Shown here: in pieces, positions 51,001-60,657 of the stretch
How positions within the stretch are numbered: position 1 is the stretch's first letter
Layout: every line of letters begins with the position of its first letter
Assembly (NCBI RefSeq): GCF_029962835.1
Contig: NC_080582.1
Coordinates: 19,166,032-19,230,031 of the forward strand
DNA length: 64,000 nt
DNA from: Magnolia sinica
Taxonomy: Eukaryota; Streptophyta; Magnoliopsida; Magnoliales; Magnoliaceae
Reading direction: 5' to 3'
Notes under the pieces: generated by a model
What the model saw: only the letters and a program-made list of their open reading frames with translations
Told to the model about the DNA's origin: nothing
The model's database searches: none
Program-made: the position numbers and the translations under genes

Positions 51001-53869
51001 CCTTATTGAGAAGAGTGCAAAGTAAAAAAAATAACTAGGGAAGAAAAGAGTTCTAGATGCCTTCTTCTTCTTCTTCTTCCTCTTTAGATTCTAGGAATCT
51101 CCAAAAGCCAGCCCAATGACGCATCGAATCTCCTTCTAGTTGACCGGCGGCGTTTTCTGCAGGGAACTTGATGCAGGACAACTAGCCACTTACTCTAAAA
51201 GCTCGAACTGATAGAGCATGCTGAATCAATCCCTTTATCTCATAGCCCAGGCCCCACATCCCATGGGTTAGGACCTTGGCTGAACCCCCCTCACGGTCCC
51301 TACTTCACATGGGTTCTGCTTCACACAAGCCACCCGCTTCACACGGGCCACCCACTCCGAGTTTGCCCCTGCGTTCCACAGGCCACCCCACTTGAGCCCG
51401 ATGTGAAAATGCCCTTGCATTAGAACTCCAGTTGCACCAATAAATACAGAGAACAAAAGATTATGATGTAGGATGGAATGATCTAACCTAACATGATGCC
51501 GTGAAATTAAAAGACATATTAACTAGAGTAACGGAACAACAAAATAAAGCTAATTTACCATAAATTCAGATTCATGATATGTCCAAATTCAAGCCTACAA
51601 CAGTCCTGCAATGCAAATCTCATAAATTACTGATTAACTAGGACCTATGGGAGATAAAACCCCCATCATAGCATAGCGTTAAATCTGACTTTAATGAAAA
51701 TCATGTGTCTTGTATGAGTTTGGACATGTTAGGGCGGTTTAAAGGCTAGGGAATGTGGGAAATGGGTTTGGGGTATCTAGGCTTAGATGAATTAAGGTTG
51801 AAGCTTAGGGTTGAGGTTTTAGGTTGGGATTTCAGATTTGAGGTTAAGGGTTTTAGGACTTGGGGTTTTTAGAATTAGGAATATGGGTTTCAGGTTGTGG
51901 GAATTAGGGATTTATGATTTAGACAAGGGATTTTAAGATTTTGGTGATTTGGGTTTGAAAAAAATTGAGGGTTTTGGAAATTAGGAATATGGGTTTCAGG
52001 TTGTGGGAATTAGGGATTTATGATTTAGACAAGGGATTTTAAGATTTTGGTGATTTGGGTTTGAAAAAAATTGAGGGTTTTGGAAATTAGGGTTAGGGTT
52101 TGGTTAGGTTGAGGTTTGATTGGATATGCGTTCTGGGGAGACAAAAGAAAATTCATAGAAGAGAGATTGGGGAAAGTAGAGAAAGAGAAAAGAGAAGAGA
52201 AGAATGAAGATAATACCTTATTGAGAAGAGAGAAAAGTAAAAAAGATAACTAGGGAATCGCTCCTGTGGTTTTGCACCACCAATCCAATCATAGGATAAT
52301 TTTTTTTTTGCTCAATCTCAAAGCAAAAGTAGAAAAATCTCTTTCATTGATAACATGCATAATGGCTAGGGTGGGGACGCCCAACCCTTTGTAGTCTAAA
52401 AAAAAAAAAAACTTTTTTACAAAAAGCCACTCTCAAATAAGATTCTCAACATAAAAATGCTTAAAGAATTAAGAGTTATTCCTAACTCCATAATCTCAAG
52501 ACAAATACGAGTCATACAAAAAATAACGAAACGTGTAAACAAACTAAACAACTAAACTATTTCGTGGCCCATGGGGGTCCACGATCAAGACGTCCAATGA
52601 TGATGATCCAACTGTCAGAATGGTCCACAATCAAAATCCAACGGTCCGATCACCATATTAACTTGATCCAACAGTCTGATGTGTCCATCAAGCTCATATA
52701 TGGAGCCCATGTGCATCTCTCCTGTGTGGGGTCCTCAAAGATGAACAGACATGCACGAGGGGTCTTCAACGTGGCTAGGAATGTGAATTGGGCCAAGTGG
52801 GCCCCATGTGATGGTCGTCTAGCCATAAGGAGACTGGCTCGGCCCTCCTTTGGTATGGTCCTCATCAGATCAATCGTTTTTTTTAACATTTCAGTTAGTA
52901 TAAGTTGGTCCCATGGTTCAGTGATTCACACTATTGATATGACAGGCTCCACCATGGCCCATGCTCCATAACTCCCTCGCATGGAAGATCTAGTCATGAC
53001 ATCTTTGGCCTTTTCTGGTTGAATGTGCACTGTTCCTGTATTGGATATTTTCGTTATTAACTGTCTAATTTATTGGCCACCAATTAAGGCTTAGGATTTT
53101 CCTGTCATTACTCTTTCCCCATCCTGGAGACTCTGTGCATGGCCCATCCATAGTGGACCCCACTTTTTTACAAACTGCAAACCAGAATGTAATGTTCAAA
53201 CTACAAACTCTTGGCCCAGGAATTGTGTTACAGCATCGCTGATCTACTGATGCCCAACCTGTCATGTAACACTAATAAATGTAATGCCCTTTTTCCTTAG
53301 AAACATGCCCCTTTTTTGTTAATTAACACTATATCACATTAGGACATGATATGGTGGGTCTTTTTTTCTTTTTCACTTTGTCATTTCTGAATTTTCCTAA
53401 GCCCACATGCATGATGCAATAAAGCTCATGTACATGCCACACATGCTAGAATGGAACACATTTTCTTTCCTGTTTGAGATGTCTATTATAACTTAGATGA
53501 CAGTGGCCGTTGGCCAGTTCTCAGCACTGATGGTGAGGCCTTTATTTAAGCTGCACTGAAATTCTGTGATTCTTGAAACACTAACCATGGAGAAATCAGT
53601 CATCTCATCAACTTTGTATATGCATTTTTACCCGCAGGCGTAGGTTATCAACGATTCTGGTGAAGTTGAAGTTTGCAGAGCACTTGAGAGAAGCCGTTAC
53701 ATACATTGAGCAGGGCCACATCCGAGTGGGCCCAGAAACAGTTACAGATCCTGCGTTCCTTGTGACGAGGAACATGGAGGATTTCATCACGTGGGTAGAT
53801 TCATCGAAGATAAAGAGGAAGGTGTTGGAGTACAATGAGAGATTGGATGACTATGATGCAATGAACTGA
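35924..53869 (+). CDS. IMP3: IMP3, U3 snoRNP protein (four exons)
   Basis: Nucleolar U3 small nucleolar ribonucleoprotein IMP3. In known systems it joins MPP10 and IMP4 and helps U3 snoRNA pair with pre-rRNA for 18S processing. I assembled four exons: 35924-36057, 38708-38815, 47618-47692 and 53638-53869. Every intron has GT-AG ends, and the joined length is 549 nt, giving 182 residues plus stop, close to the usual ~183. The N-terminus [20 protein letters not shown] is the family signature. The S4 RNA-binding domain covers about residues 107-165, including [20 protein letters not shown], and the C-terminus is acidic. Introns are 2650, 8802 and 5945 bp and full of transposon remnants, yet no exon shows a disabling change. 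The ATG at 35924 starts the conserved N-terminus directly. Identity is very secure; the exon borders come from reading frame, splice consensus and family recall. Confidence 0.95.
37140..38030 (-). mobile_element. L1-type LINE 3' fragment in IMP3 intron 1
   Basis: The minus strand encodes the end of LINE ORF2: first [20 protein letters not shown], then, after small frame breaks, the zf-RVT zinc-binding region with [18 protein letters not shown] and SFARKVWDF. The 3' tail is A/T-rich and ends in a homopolymer run near 37140-37160. 5'-truncated. Confidence 0.75.
38708..38815 (+). CDS. IMP3: IMP3 exon 2
   Basis: Follows the acceptor TTTTCAG and ends at the donor GTGAGT. It encodes residues 45-80, reading [20 protein letters not shown] and continuing to [10 protein letters not shown], a strongly conserved IMP3 stretch. 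It is too short to stand out as an open frame. Confidence 0.93.
39431..39998 (+). mobile_element. PIF/Harbinger (Tourist-like) MITE
   Basis: Terminal repeats GGGGTCGTTTGGCACC and GGGTGCCAAATGAGGCC are flanked by the 3 bp duplication TTA (39428-39430 and 39999-40001), as in the PIF/Harbinger superfamily. 568 bp, no coding capacity, inside IMP3 intron 2. Confidence 0.8.
42455..42715 (+). mobile_element. short GGCCCACC-family copy inside the hAT-like element
   Basis: CAACCCCGTTCATCCATTTT on the left pairs with AAATGGATGGACGGAGTGG on the right, with a shortened core between them. Confidence 0.55.
42775..43265 (+). mobile_element. inverted-repeat element inside the hAT-like element
   Basis: The left arm has GTGGGGTCCACTATGATG. 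The right arm has CTGGATATAACAAATACC and GGGACCCACAGAACTTGG followed by a TGACGTCA palindrome. The core contains CAAAACTTCCGTGACCCTC. Confidence 0.6.
43310..43845 (+). mobile_element. long-TIR inverted-repeat element carrying paired TGACGTCA sites
   Basis: The arms are symmetric over about 80 bases: a GGATTAGCT/AGCTAATCC outer step, an AGTAGCGAG hairpin, then TGACGTCACCAAGTT and the family's CCCACCATGATG. TGACGTCA occurs at 43344-43351 and 43795-43802. The core is family-like. No coding. Confidence 0.75.
46452..47488 (+). mobile_element. non-autonomous hAT-like element before IMP3 exon 3
   Basis: Tips TAGGGTTACAACTCAGG and CAAGTTGCAGCCCTA are imperfect inverted repeats. Flanks ATATGAAC (46444-46451) and ATACGAAC (47489-47496) match 7 of 8. 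Inside, a 171-base period direct repeat (46924-47230) holds CAGCATGTGGGCCC twice. No transposase. It ends about 120 bases before exon 3. Confidence 0.7.
47618..47692 (+). CDS. IMP3: IMP3 exon 3
   Basis: A 75-base exon between acceptor ATACCAG and donor GTATGG. It encodes [20 protein letters not shown] then VSSFCR, the family block before the S4 domain. Its phase fits both neighbours exactly. A hAT-like element ends about 120 bases upstream. Confidence 0.92.
48440..48575 (+). mobile_element. tRNA-derived SINE-like sequence
   Basis: CTCCGTTGGTAGACTCTCGG resembles a pol III A box and GGTTTGAGTATCC a B box, spaced as in tRNA-derived SINEs. A GTGAGTATGTGAGGGTG body follows. The ends were not fixed. 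Confidence 0.4.
48791..50104 (-). repeat. 660 bp tandem duplication containing a LINE 3' end
   Basis: Two consecutive units (48791-49447 and 49451-50104) each begin with an ATCCCAAGCAATTAGGGTC-type segment (Au-SINE-like) and then a minus-strand LINE tail. The LINE part encodes zf-RVT sequence such as [16 protein letters not shown] and [11 protein letters not shown]. Both units share the same LINE truncation point, so the segment was duplicated as a block in IMP3 intron 3. Frames carry small lesions. Confidence 0.75.
50845..51082 (+). repeat. fold-back structure with ~36 bp arms
   Basis: AAGGCATCTAGAACTCTTTT on the left and its complement on the right, each edged by GAA/TTC triplets, enclose about 160 bases. 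The interior recurs as a direct copy at 52108-52250, about 95% identical by eye. Confidence 0.7.
51875..52086 (+). repeat. perfect 106 bp tandem duplication
   Basis: Two copies (51875-51980 and 51981-52086) appear identical base for base, so the duplication is recent. It sits in a G/T-rich block of degenerate TTAGGGTTT-like motifs (51730-52110) in IMP3 intron 3. Confidence 0.8.
52108..52250 (+). repeat. direct copy of the fold-back interior
   Basis: Matches 50895-51045 almost base for base, from GAGGTTTGATTGGATATGCG to AACTAGGGAA. It lacks the inverted arms. Confidence 0.7.
53638..53869 (+). CDS. IMP3: IMP3 exon 4
   Basis: Starts after acceptor CCCGCAG and encodes residues 106-182: the whole S4 domain, then [20 protein letters not shown], then TGA at 53867-53869. 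This is the most conserved part of the family. Confidence 0.95.
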
Positions 53870-54855
53870 GTGCTTGTTCTTTTCCTCCCAAAATGAAATA
53901 GAAAAAAGAAAAAAGAAAAAGGAACTGATGGTAGTTGGGAGATGATTTTTGAATATTTCTTTGTTATTTAAACAGTGGAACCCCTTGCTGTAGCTATGGA
54001 ATGCCAGTTTGTGTGTCTCTGTCACAGTGACACATTACAGCAATTGGAGCAATTGAGCCATGAATTGGATCCACCATTGGAGTAGCATTTCAAACACAGC
54101 CTGTTGACGGTGAAGATCCCACTAGTTGTATTGTATGTATTATGCCAAGCATTTTTTTGAATGTAGAGGCTTTCCAGAGATGGAAAGTTGATTCACTGGT
54201 ATGACAGAGGATGAAGGCTAGGCAATTGGATGGATGTCGTGATCCTGCTCTGTTTGGGCCATCAGAATCCGATGAATTTTCTGGAGCCTTGGCCAAGTTT
54301 TGAGCCATTCTACTTGCATTGCTCCATTTTATTCTAAATTTTCAGCTTCTGATAAACTTTGGCATATCTGATGTCGGAGATGTACCAAATGCAAAAAACA
54401 TTACTCTTTATGTCATTCTGGTTACATTCAGTTGATTAGTGCTGCACGCCTCACCTTGGTAAATTGCCTTGAAAAAAACCACAGGTGCACATTTCACCTT
54501 GTTCACTGTAATATTTGGTTCTTGGTCCAAATCTATCTAGATTAAGATTTGAGTGCTTTATTTTGTTTATTAATAATTGTATTTGTTACATGTTAGTATA
54601 TTTTATGTATCAGAAATTTGAAGGGTCTCTTTTTAAATTTTGTTTTTACTAATCTCTAATGTCTTCAAAAATGTTTACTTCAAAGTAAAAAACTTGAAAA
54701 AGAATGTTGTTAAGATCTAAGGATCAAGGACTCCTATCAATAGGTAATGTTGCTCCAATACCTAAGCTAAAAACTATTGCAATACCATTAAAAAATATTG
54801 TAGCAGCTACTGGATGATGAAATGGATTTTGAAATTTATTAACATTCTCCAAAAA
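53870..54855. other. IMP3 3' flank, no further gene recognised
   Basis: Probably contains the IMP3 3' untranslated region. No clear AATAAA signal was found. Nothing else was recognised. Confidence 0.5.
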
Positions 54856-54859
54856 GGGT

Positions 54860-56095
54860 ATTGTTAACCTGGTTCACGAGTTCTCTCCAGAAAGATTCCC
54901 AAAAGAAATCAACAATCAGCATGCTAAATTTCAAAAGAGGCATGATGACTACCTTTTTTTTTCTTTTTCTTCTTTTTCTCTCTGTATTTGCTACTCGTTG
55001 GATTTGTCCCAGACATTTCGTGTCAAGTGATTTATATGAATCATTAATGTTCCTTTCATGGAGACCATTGGTCTATGTAATGTTATGTATAGAATTATTG
55101 CTAAAAAATCCACCTAACCGTCTCCATCCTATCATCTGCACCTCAATTTCCCCCTCCAAGCTGCCTTGTCCTAATATAGATTCATGACATATATTCAAAT
55201 TGGATATTCCTAAAGCTTATGATAAGTTGGAATGAAGTTTTATTAAAAAGGTCATGGAAAGAATGGGATTTCATCATAAATGAATTAGATAGAGAATGTT
55301 GGAAGCCTTTTCTGTTGCCATTTCTGCCATTTCGAATAATACTTTTAGAAGGTTAATTATAATTAACTTGGTGAGTTTGTCCAGGTAAAAGCTGAAAATC
55401 TCACACCTCAAAAGTCTCGAATGATTTTTTTTTTTCAGGAAAAAGGATTTTGCCATAGCTGATGCTTGGGTTCTTTAAAACTTTTGGAGGCAAGCCCAGG
55501 CATGGCAGCCTTAAAGATTTACTGGAGAATCTTAGCTCCAGATCTCAATGATGGAAGAGTAGGCTCCTTTCATAGTCTGGGTGAGATACTCTAATTAACT
55601 TGGTCATTGCGGGCATATGCAAATACACTTAAATGTACCCTCATGCTTGTGAGCAGTACTATTAAGGATATTGAGCATTACCCAGTACGGCTTTCTTTGG
55701 GACTGTTGAGAAGGGCATGGGCCAGCCCAAATCAAATGGGAGACTATTACCAAGCCCAAATACCTTGGTGGCATTGGTACCAAGCCCCTTGAAACCATCA
55801 GTAGAGCTCTCCTCATGAAGCCTGAATTAAGGCTGACCAAAGCTGAAAAGGAGACATGGGCAGCTGTCCTTAAGAGCAAATACCTTAGCGGTGATGATTT
55901 CTAGCAATTCAAAGTAGCCACTAGTCCGACCCATGTTTTGAAGGCATCCTAAACTCCAAGGAGGATCTCAAAGAAGACATTAGATGTGTTGTTGGCAATG
56001 GCGCTGAAATGGATGTGTGGAAAGACGGCTAGTTTCCTTTGGCACACTTGCAGGCCTTAACCTGTGGACACATGATTGAGAATCCAGCGGACTAA
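54860..56095 (+). mobile_element. decayed L1-type LINE (reverse transcriptase part)
   Basis: Plus-strand fragments follow LINE ORF2 in order: an LCNVMYRIIAKK-like block and NRLHPIICTSISPSK near 55.08-55.16 kb, FKLDIPKAYDKLE and SFIKKVMERMGF (RT motif) near 55.19-55.27 kb, KPKYLGGIGTKPLETISRAL near 55.76 kb, and EDIRCVVGNGAEMDVWKDG near 56.0 kb. Multiple stops and frame changes; an old copy. Confidence 0.7.
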
Positions 56096-56189
56096 ATCAC
56101 ATTGCAAACTTGATTCTCCCTGTAATTGACATAATGCACTATTAAATATGGACCTGGAGTAAAGCATCATGTCATGAGAAAACAGATGT

Positions 56190-56365
56190 GCCCTGAAAGT
56201 AAATAGCAAGCTGAATTAAACAATTGAATCAAATATATTCAGATGTATATTTTTATTCTAATGTCATATGAAAACAGATGTTGATTTATATTTAGATGAG
56301 TAATGAAACAGATGTAGATTTTTATTCGGTTATGTTGTAAACCAGATATAGATTTGTATTCAATA
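56190..56365 (+). repeat. ~55 bp AT-rich tandem repeat
   Basis: Three to four units around ACAGATGTAGATTTTTATTC with spacing near 55 bases. Confidence 0.5.
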
Positions 56366-56379
56366 ACTTCATGTCGTTT

Positions 56380-57110
56380 GGACACGGCCCCACATTGATT
56401 CGACACAGTCCATGTCAATTTGGGCAATAGGTTAAGAAAAACACTAAACCCTAAAACCATAATTGCAAACCACAATCACATCAACCCCATGTTGAATCAA
56501 CAACAACCCTAACTACATATTCTATTAGAAGAGCCCCATATTGATTGGCCACTTGTGAATTTTTGCAATTGATAAAATCAAAACCCTAAACCCTAAGTGT
56601 AAACCAAATTCACAATAGTCCTATGTTGAATTGGGCAATGGGTTTGAGCAAAATACAATTGCAAACGAAATTCAGAAGAGCCCCATGTGGAATCGACAAA
56701 GCTCCATGTCGATTCACCCTATGTTAAATCGATCGATTCATCCTATGTTAAATCGGTGGATTGAAGTAAAACCCTACTGCAAGTTGAATTCAGAAGAGTC
56801 TCATGTCAATTTGACAAAGCCCTAGGTTGAATTGGGCAATGGATTGGAGCAAAACCACGTTGTAAATCAAATTCAAAAGAGGCCCATGTGGAATCGAGAA
56901 AGGCCTATGCCGGTTCAATAAAGCCCCATGCCAATTAAACAAAGCCCTATGTTAAATCAATGGATTGGAGCAAAACCTCATTGCAAGTTAAATTCACAAG
57001 AACCCTGTGTTGAATTGACAAAGCCCCATGTTGAATCGGGTAAAGTAAAACCCTAATGTAAAGCCTAATGAAAATCCCATGTTGATTGGGCACTACCTCA
57101 ATTTGAATTG
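56380..57110 (+). repeat. degenerate ~80-130 bp tandem repeat
   Basis: Units carry GGGCAATGGATTGGAGCAAA, then CAAATTCAGAAGAG, then CCCCATGTTGAATCG, five or six times with variable spacing. Confidence 0.7.
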
Positions 57111-57255
57111 AGCATTCAATTATAAATTAAGAGATGTGAGAGGTATGCTTCCATACCAAATGACAAAGAAAAGATGTGGGAGGTGTGAAGGTAGTGCAAA
57201 GGACTGAGTTGAATATTGAATTCTTTTTAGTGGAAAGATGAAAAGGAGATGTTAG

Positions 57256-57256
<1 letters not shown>

Positions 57257-57298
<42 letters not shown>
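57257..57298 (+). repeat. (GA)n microsatellite
   Basis: About twenty uninterrupted GA units. Confidence 0.95.
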
Positions 57299-57299
<1 letters not shown>

Positions 57300-57749
57300 C
57301 AAATGTAAAAGGCTTTGAATTGACCTTAAGGATATACCATACATATCTACTTTAGATGGTAGATAATTATTTGACCTTAAGGATAATTTTGACTTAAAAA
57401 AAAATACAGTTTATGATCATTTACCATACGTATCTACTTTAGACGGCAGACAAATATTTGACTAACTTTTTCAAATTATAGGCACTAATTTAGAAATACC
57501 TTAAAAGCAGGCTTTGAATTGTTGTTGGCCTAAAAGATAAGAGGTTATACATGCAAATTTCAAAGCGGTTCAATGAGTTTAGGAACTAATATATCTTTAC
57601 CAACTCAATCTCACCTCAGTAAGGGAAGGGTGATTCAACCTTATGTATGGTGGCAAATGTAAAAGGCTCAAAAATGATTTTCTTTGAAGATTAATGTGTC
57701 ACATGTAAGGATATCATTACAGTGACCAAAGTTGTGGTCGGCGACACCC

Positions 57750-57890
57750 TGATCCATAGCTCAAGTGGTAGATTGAGTGAAAGATACCTTGTTTCAACAC
57801 TAAGGTCTTGGTATCGATTCCCTAGTGGGGTGGCTAACACTGATGTGTGAATTGACAGTGGGGTGTACTAACAAGCTAACAAAAAAGGAA
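57750..57890 (+). mobile_element. tRNA-derived SINE-like sequence
   Basis: TAGCTCAAGTGGTAGATTGAG (A-box-like) and GGTATCGATTCCCTAGTGGG (B-box-like) are spaced as in a tRNA-derived SINE, followed by a GTG-rich body and a short A-run near 57882. Confidence 0.5.
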
Positions 57891-57939
57891 GAAGTTGTGG
57901 TTTGTGATATTTGTAACATTCATGGACTCAAACATGGTG

Positions 57940-58185
57940 GAGAGTTATTAACTTCAAAGCTCTCGAAGAGGGGACCAAGCTTACTTGAAATGTTTAGAGA
58001 GTCCTTCAATTTCGGAGAATTGGAATCCCCTAAGCTTGTTTGGATTAACTTAAATGTTGATGGGTCTTCAATTGATGATCCACTAATTGATAGTTTGATA
58101 AAGTCATTTATAGTGCCTTTCTAGCTGGTTTGCGTGGAGTGATCTTCTATCAATAAACTTAGATAAGACCTTTCGTTAAAAAAAA
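57940..58185 (+). mobile_element. possible retroposon 3' fragment with RNase H-like residues
   Basis: The frame reads KLVWINLNVDGSSIDDP, like the RNase H part of some plant LINEs, and ends at an A-rich tail near 58170-58190. Weak. Confidence 0.3.
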
Positions 58186-58189
58186 ATAA

Positions 58190-58560
58190 AAATGCACTCT
58201 ATCCATTAGGTGCACCCACTTCATTTGTACATGGATTCCAAAAGCTAGTGTGATCCAAACTTACGTGGGCCACACCACAAGGAACAATTGGGACCCACCA
58301 TTAAAACATGCGTAGGCCATTGTGCTGTTTTGTTTTTTAGTATATCATCTAATCCATTCAGAGGATGCTCACCACAAGGATGAATGGTGGGTCATGTTGT
58401 ATGATTTTAGAGGTTTTAGGCATGATTTTACATTGTCTGACTCACTTGGGGCTTGGATCACGCTTACTTTTGGGATCTACAGATAATATAAGCAGGGCCG
58501 CATGATGGATGGACAGGACTTGCACTCAACATCATGGTGGGCCCTGGTCAATGGATGGAT
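58190..58560 (+). repeat. possible inverted-repeat element of another family
   Basis: ACGTGGGCCACACCACAAGG and ATCATGGTGGGCCC edges with an ATTAAAACATGCGTAGGCC interior resemble a diverged relative of the GGCCCACC group. Confidence 0.35.
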
Positions 58561-59889
58561 TAAGATCATTCACTGTGGGAAATAGGTCATTTTCAGGTTT
58601 TGGAGTGTCCTAGACGATGCAGGTGGCGTTGAAGATTTGGTTTTGGAGATGTTCTTAAACCAGCCAGCCAGCTTCAAAACGTATGCGCGCTAGCGTGCCT
58701 GTATTGATAGTCGTTTTCCAAATAGTCACTGGAACAGCAGAACGTCTGTCCCATCCAAGAGAATCAAAAGAGAAGACTTCATCAACATTGTCCATGGATG
58801 CGGATGGATTAGCGTTGATAATTCCAGATTTCATCAATTCTCAACAAGTTCAAGCCTAGTATTTTTTAGGGCCGGGGTTGGCTAGGCTTTGGGCTTTGAG
58901 CTTGGCCTAGCCTGTCAATTATACCTATGCATCATGCGTGTGGGACATCTGAGCCGTGAAAAAGATGGGCACAACACGAAGGCTATAGAGAATTGTGGAT
59001 GCTCTGATTGAGTGTCATAGATGATACAAAGGCGTATACCCAACGTACCCGTAATTCAAATTAAACCGTCCAAGTTATGGATTCCATTTTAAATGTATCA
59101 TCTACCAAAAAGTTAAGCTTTTTGATTGTCTGAATACCGTATTAGTGGACATTTATTGGACGGTCGGTCCAATTTCAACAAACAAGTGTCCACACAAATA
59201 AGAGGCTAGGATATCTCAGTCAATTTGATTTTGGGACACTGGCTTAGGGACAGTGGTTTTTACAATCTACTCTGTTTAGTTTGAGTTAGTTAGGAAAAAA
59301 TTAGCACCGTAGACTCTTCCATACTATGCTTTTTTATTTCTTTCGACACCCAAAAATTTATGCTACCAAAGTAGATTCGTAGAGTATGGTAATAGAGTCT
59401 TGAACAAAAATACTCTTAATCTTTAGACAAAAGCAGTTGGAAAAGTGAGGGTATTTTCATCTCTATGAGTTCGTCCGTATGGATAGAAGTTTGAATTAGC
59501 GTGTACCACGATTCACATATTCGGAGTGCTTGTACGGTGTGCATCGAGTGTCATCTTCTGCCAGAGCACTAATAAAGTGGGTGAAGATTACCTAGGCTGG
59601 ATCAAGTCATTGGGTGGCCCACACCTGTAACTGTCCTCTGTACATTGATATCAGCATCATGGGCCTGCTCGATGAGCGGTTGCACCGTGTTTATCAATTG
59701 ATACTAAAATCAGGCCCGTCCAACCAGTAAAATAGGCCGCATATTTATTTTGATGTTGCGTTTCCATTGATAAATGGATCTGATCGATTTTCATATTAGA
59801 TGATCATCATAGTATGGCCCACCTTTTCCATGGATTGGATATTCTACTACGTGGCATCTTTGGACTCGGATTGCACACTATAGCTAACA
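58561..59889. other. no recognised gene
   Basis: AT-balanced intergenic sequence without a long frame or recognisable element. Confidence 0.45.
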
Positions 59890-60055
59890 TCACCCACTAT
59901 CGGTACTGTGCGCACTATGATGTATGTATTTTATCAACAACGTCCATCCATTTTTTCCAACTCATTTTAGGGAATGATCCACCGCTTTCTTGTGGTTTGG
60001 TCCACTTCAGATTTGGAGATCTTGAAAAATAGATGAACGGAGTGGATAAAACAAA
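59890..60055 (+). mobile_element. internally deleted GGCCCACC-family copy
   Basis: A left arm (TATGATGTATGTATTTTATC, CGTCCATCCATTTTTTCC) and a right arm (AGATGAACGGAGTGGATAAA) with most of the core missing. It abuts the next copy. Confidence 0.55.
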
Positions 60056-60500
60056 TACAGTGATGTATTTGTTTTATCCACGCCGTTCATCCATTTTGAA
60101 AGATAATTTTAGTGATTGATCCCAAAAATGTGGTATATATAAATCTCATGTGGACCACATCATGGGAAAACATTAGTGACTGAATGTCCACCATTAAAAA
60201 CCTCCTAGGGCCCACTGTAATGGTTATTTGACATCTAACCTGTTGATTAGTTCATACAAACTTGGATGAAGGGAAAAAATATATATCAGCTTGATCCAAA
60301 ACTTTTGTGGCCCCAAGAAGTTTTTAATGGTAGATGTTCAATAAAAACTGTGCGGTCCACTTGAGATTTGGATCAACCTCATTTTTGGGCTCGTACCATA
60401 AAATGATCTGGAAGAATGGGTGGACGGCATGGATGAAACACATACATCATGGTGGGGTCCACAGAGCACCGACCACTAGCCATTGGCTAGTGGCAGGGTC
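60056..60500 (+). mobile_element. inverted-repeat element next to the S21 promoter
   Basis: TGATGTATTTGTTTTATCC and CACGCCGTTCATCCATTTTG on the left mirror GGGTGGACGGCATGGATGAA and ACATACATCATGGTGGGG on the right. The right tip contains GGGTCCAC (60455-60462, a TCP class II-like site) and a perfect hairpin with CCACTAGCCA arms (60473-60493). It ends about 160 bases before the S21 start codon. Confidence 0.7.
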
Positions 60501-60657
60501 AGTAGCGAATCCGATTCCGGCAATCCGTGTGTCGAGGAAAGAAATGCTGTACGATGGCATACAGAATAGCAGCTGTAGGTGTCTGTTCTCCTCCTCCTCT
60601 CCTCTAGTTTTGTAACTGAAAAACCCAAAACCCCAAAGGACAGAAGCATAAGCCTCA

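Noticed and set aside
51730-52110. TTAGGGTTT-like run considered as an interstitial telomere
   Set aside because: The units are irregular and no run of consecutive TTTAGGG copies exists.
57825-58124. 99-residue frame
   Set aside because: It spans a SINE-like head and a retroposon-like tail, so it is unlikely to be a single gene.
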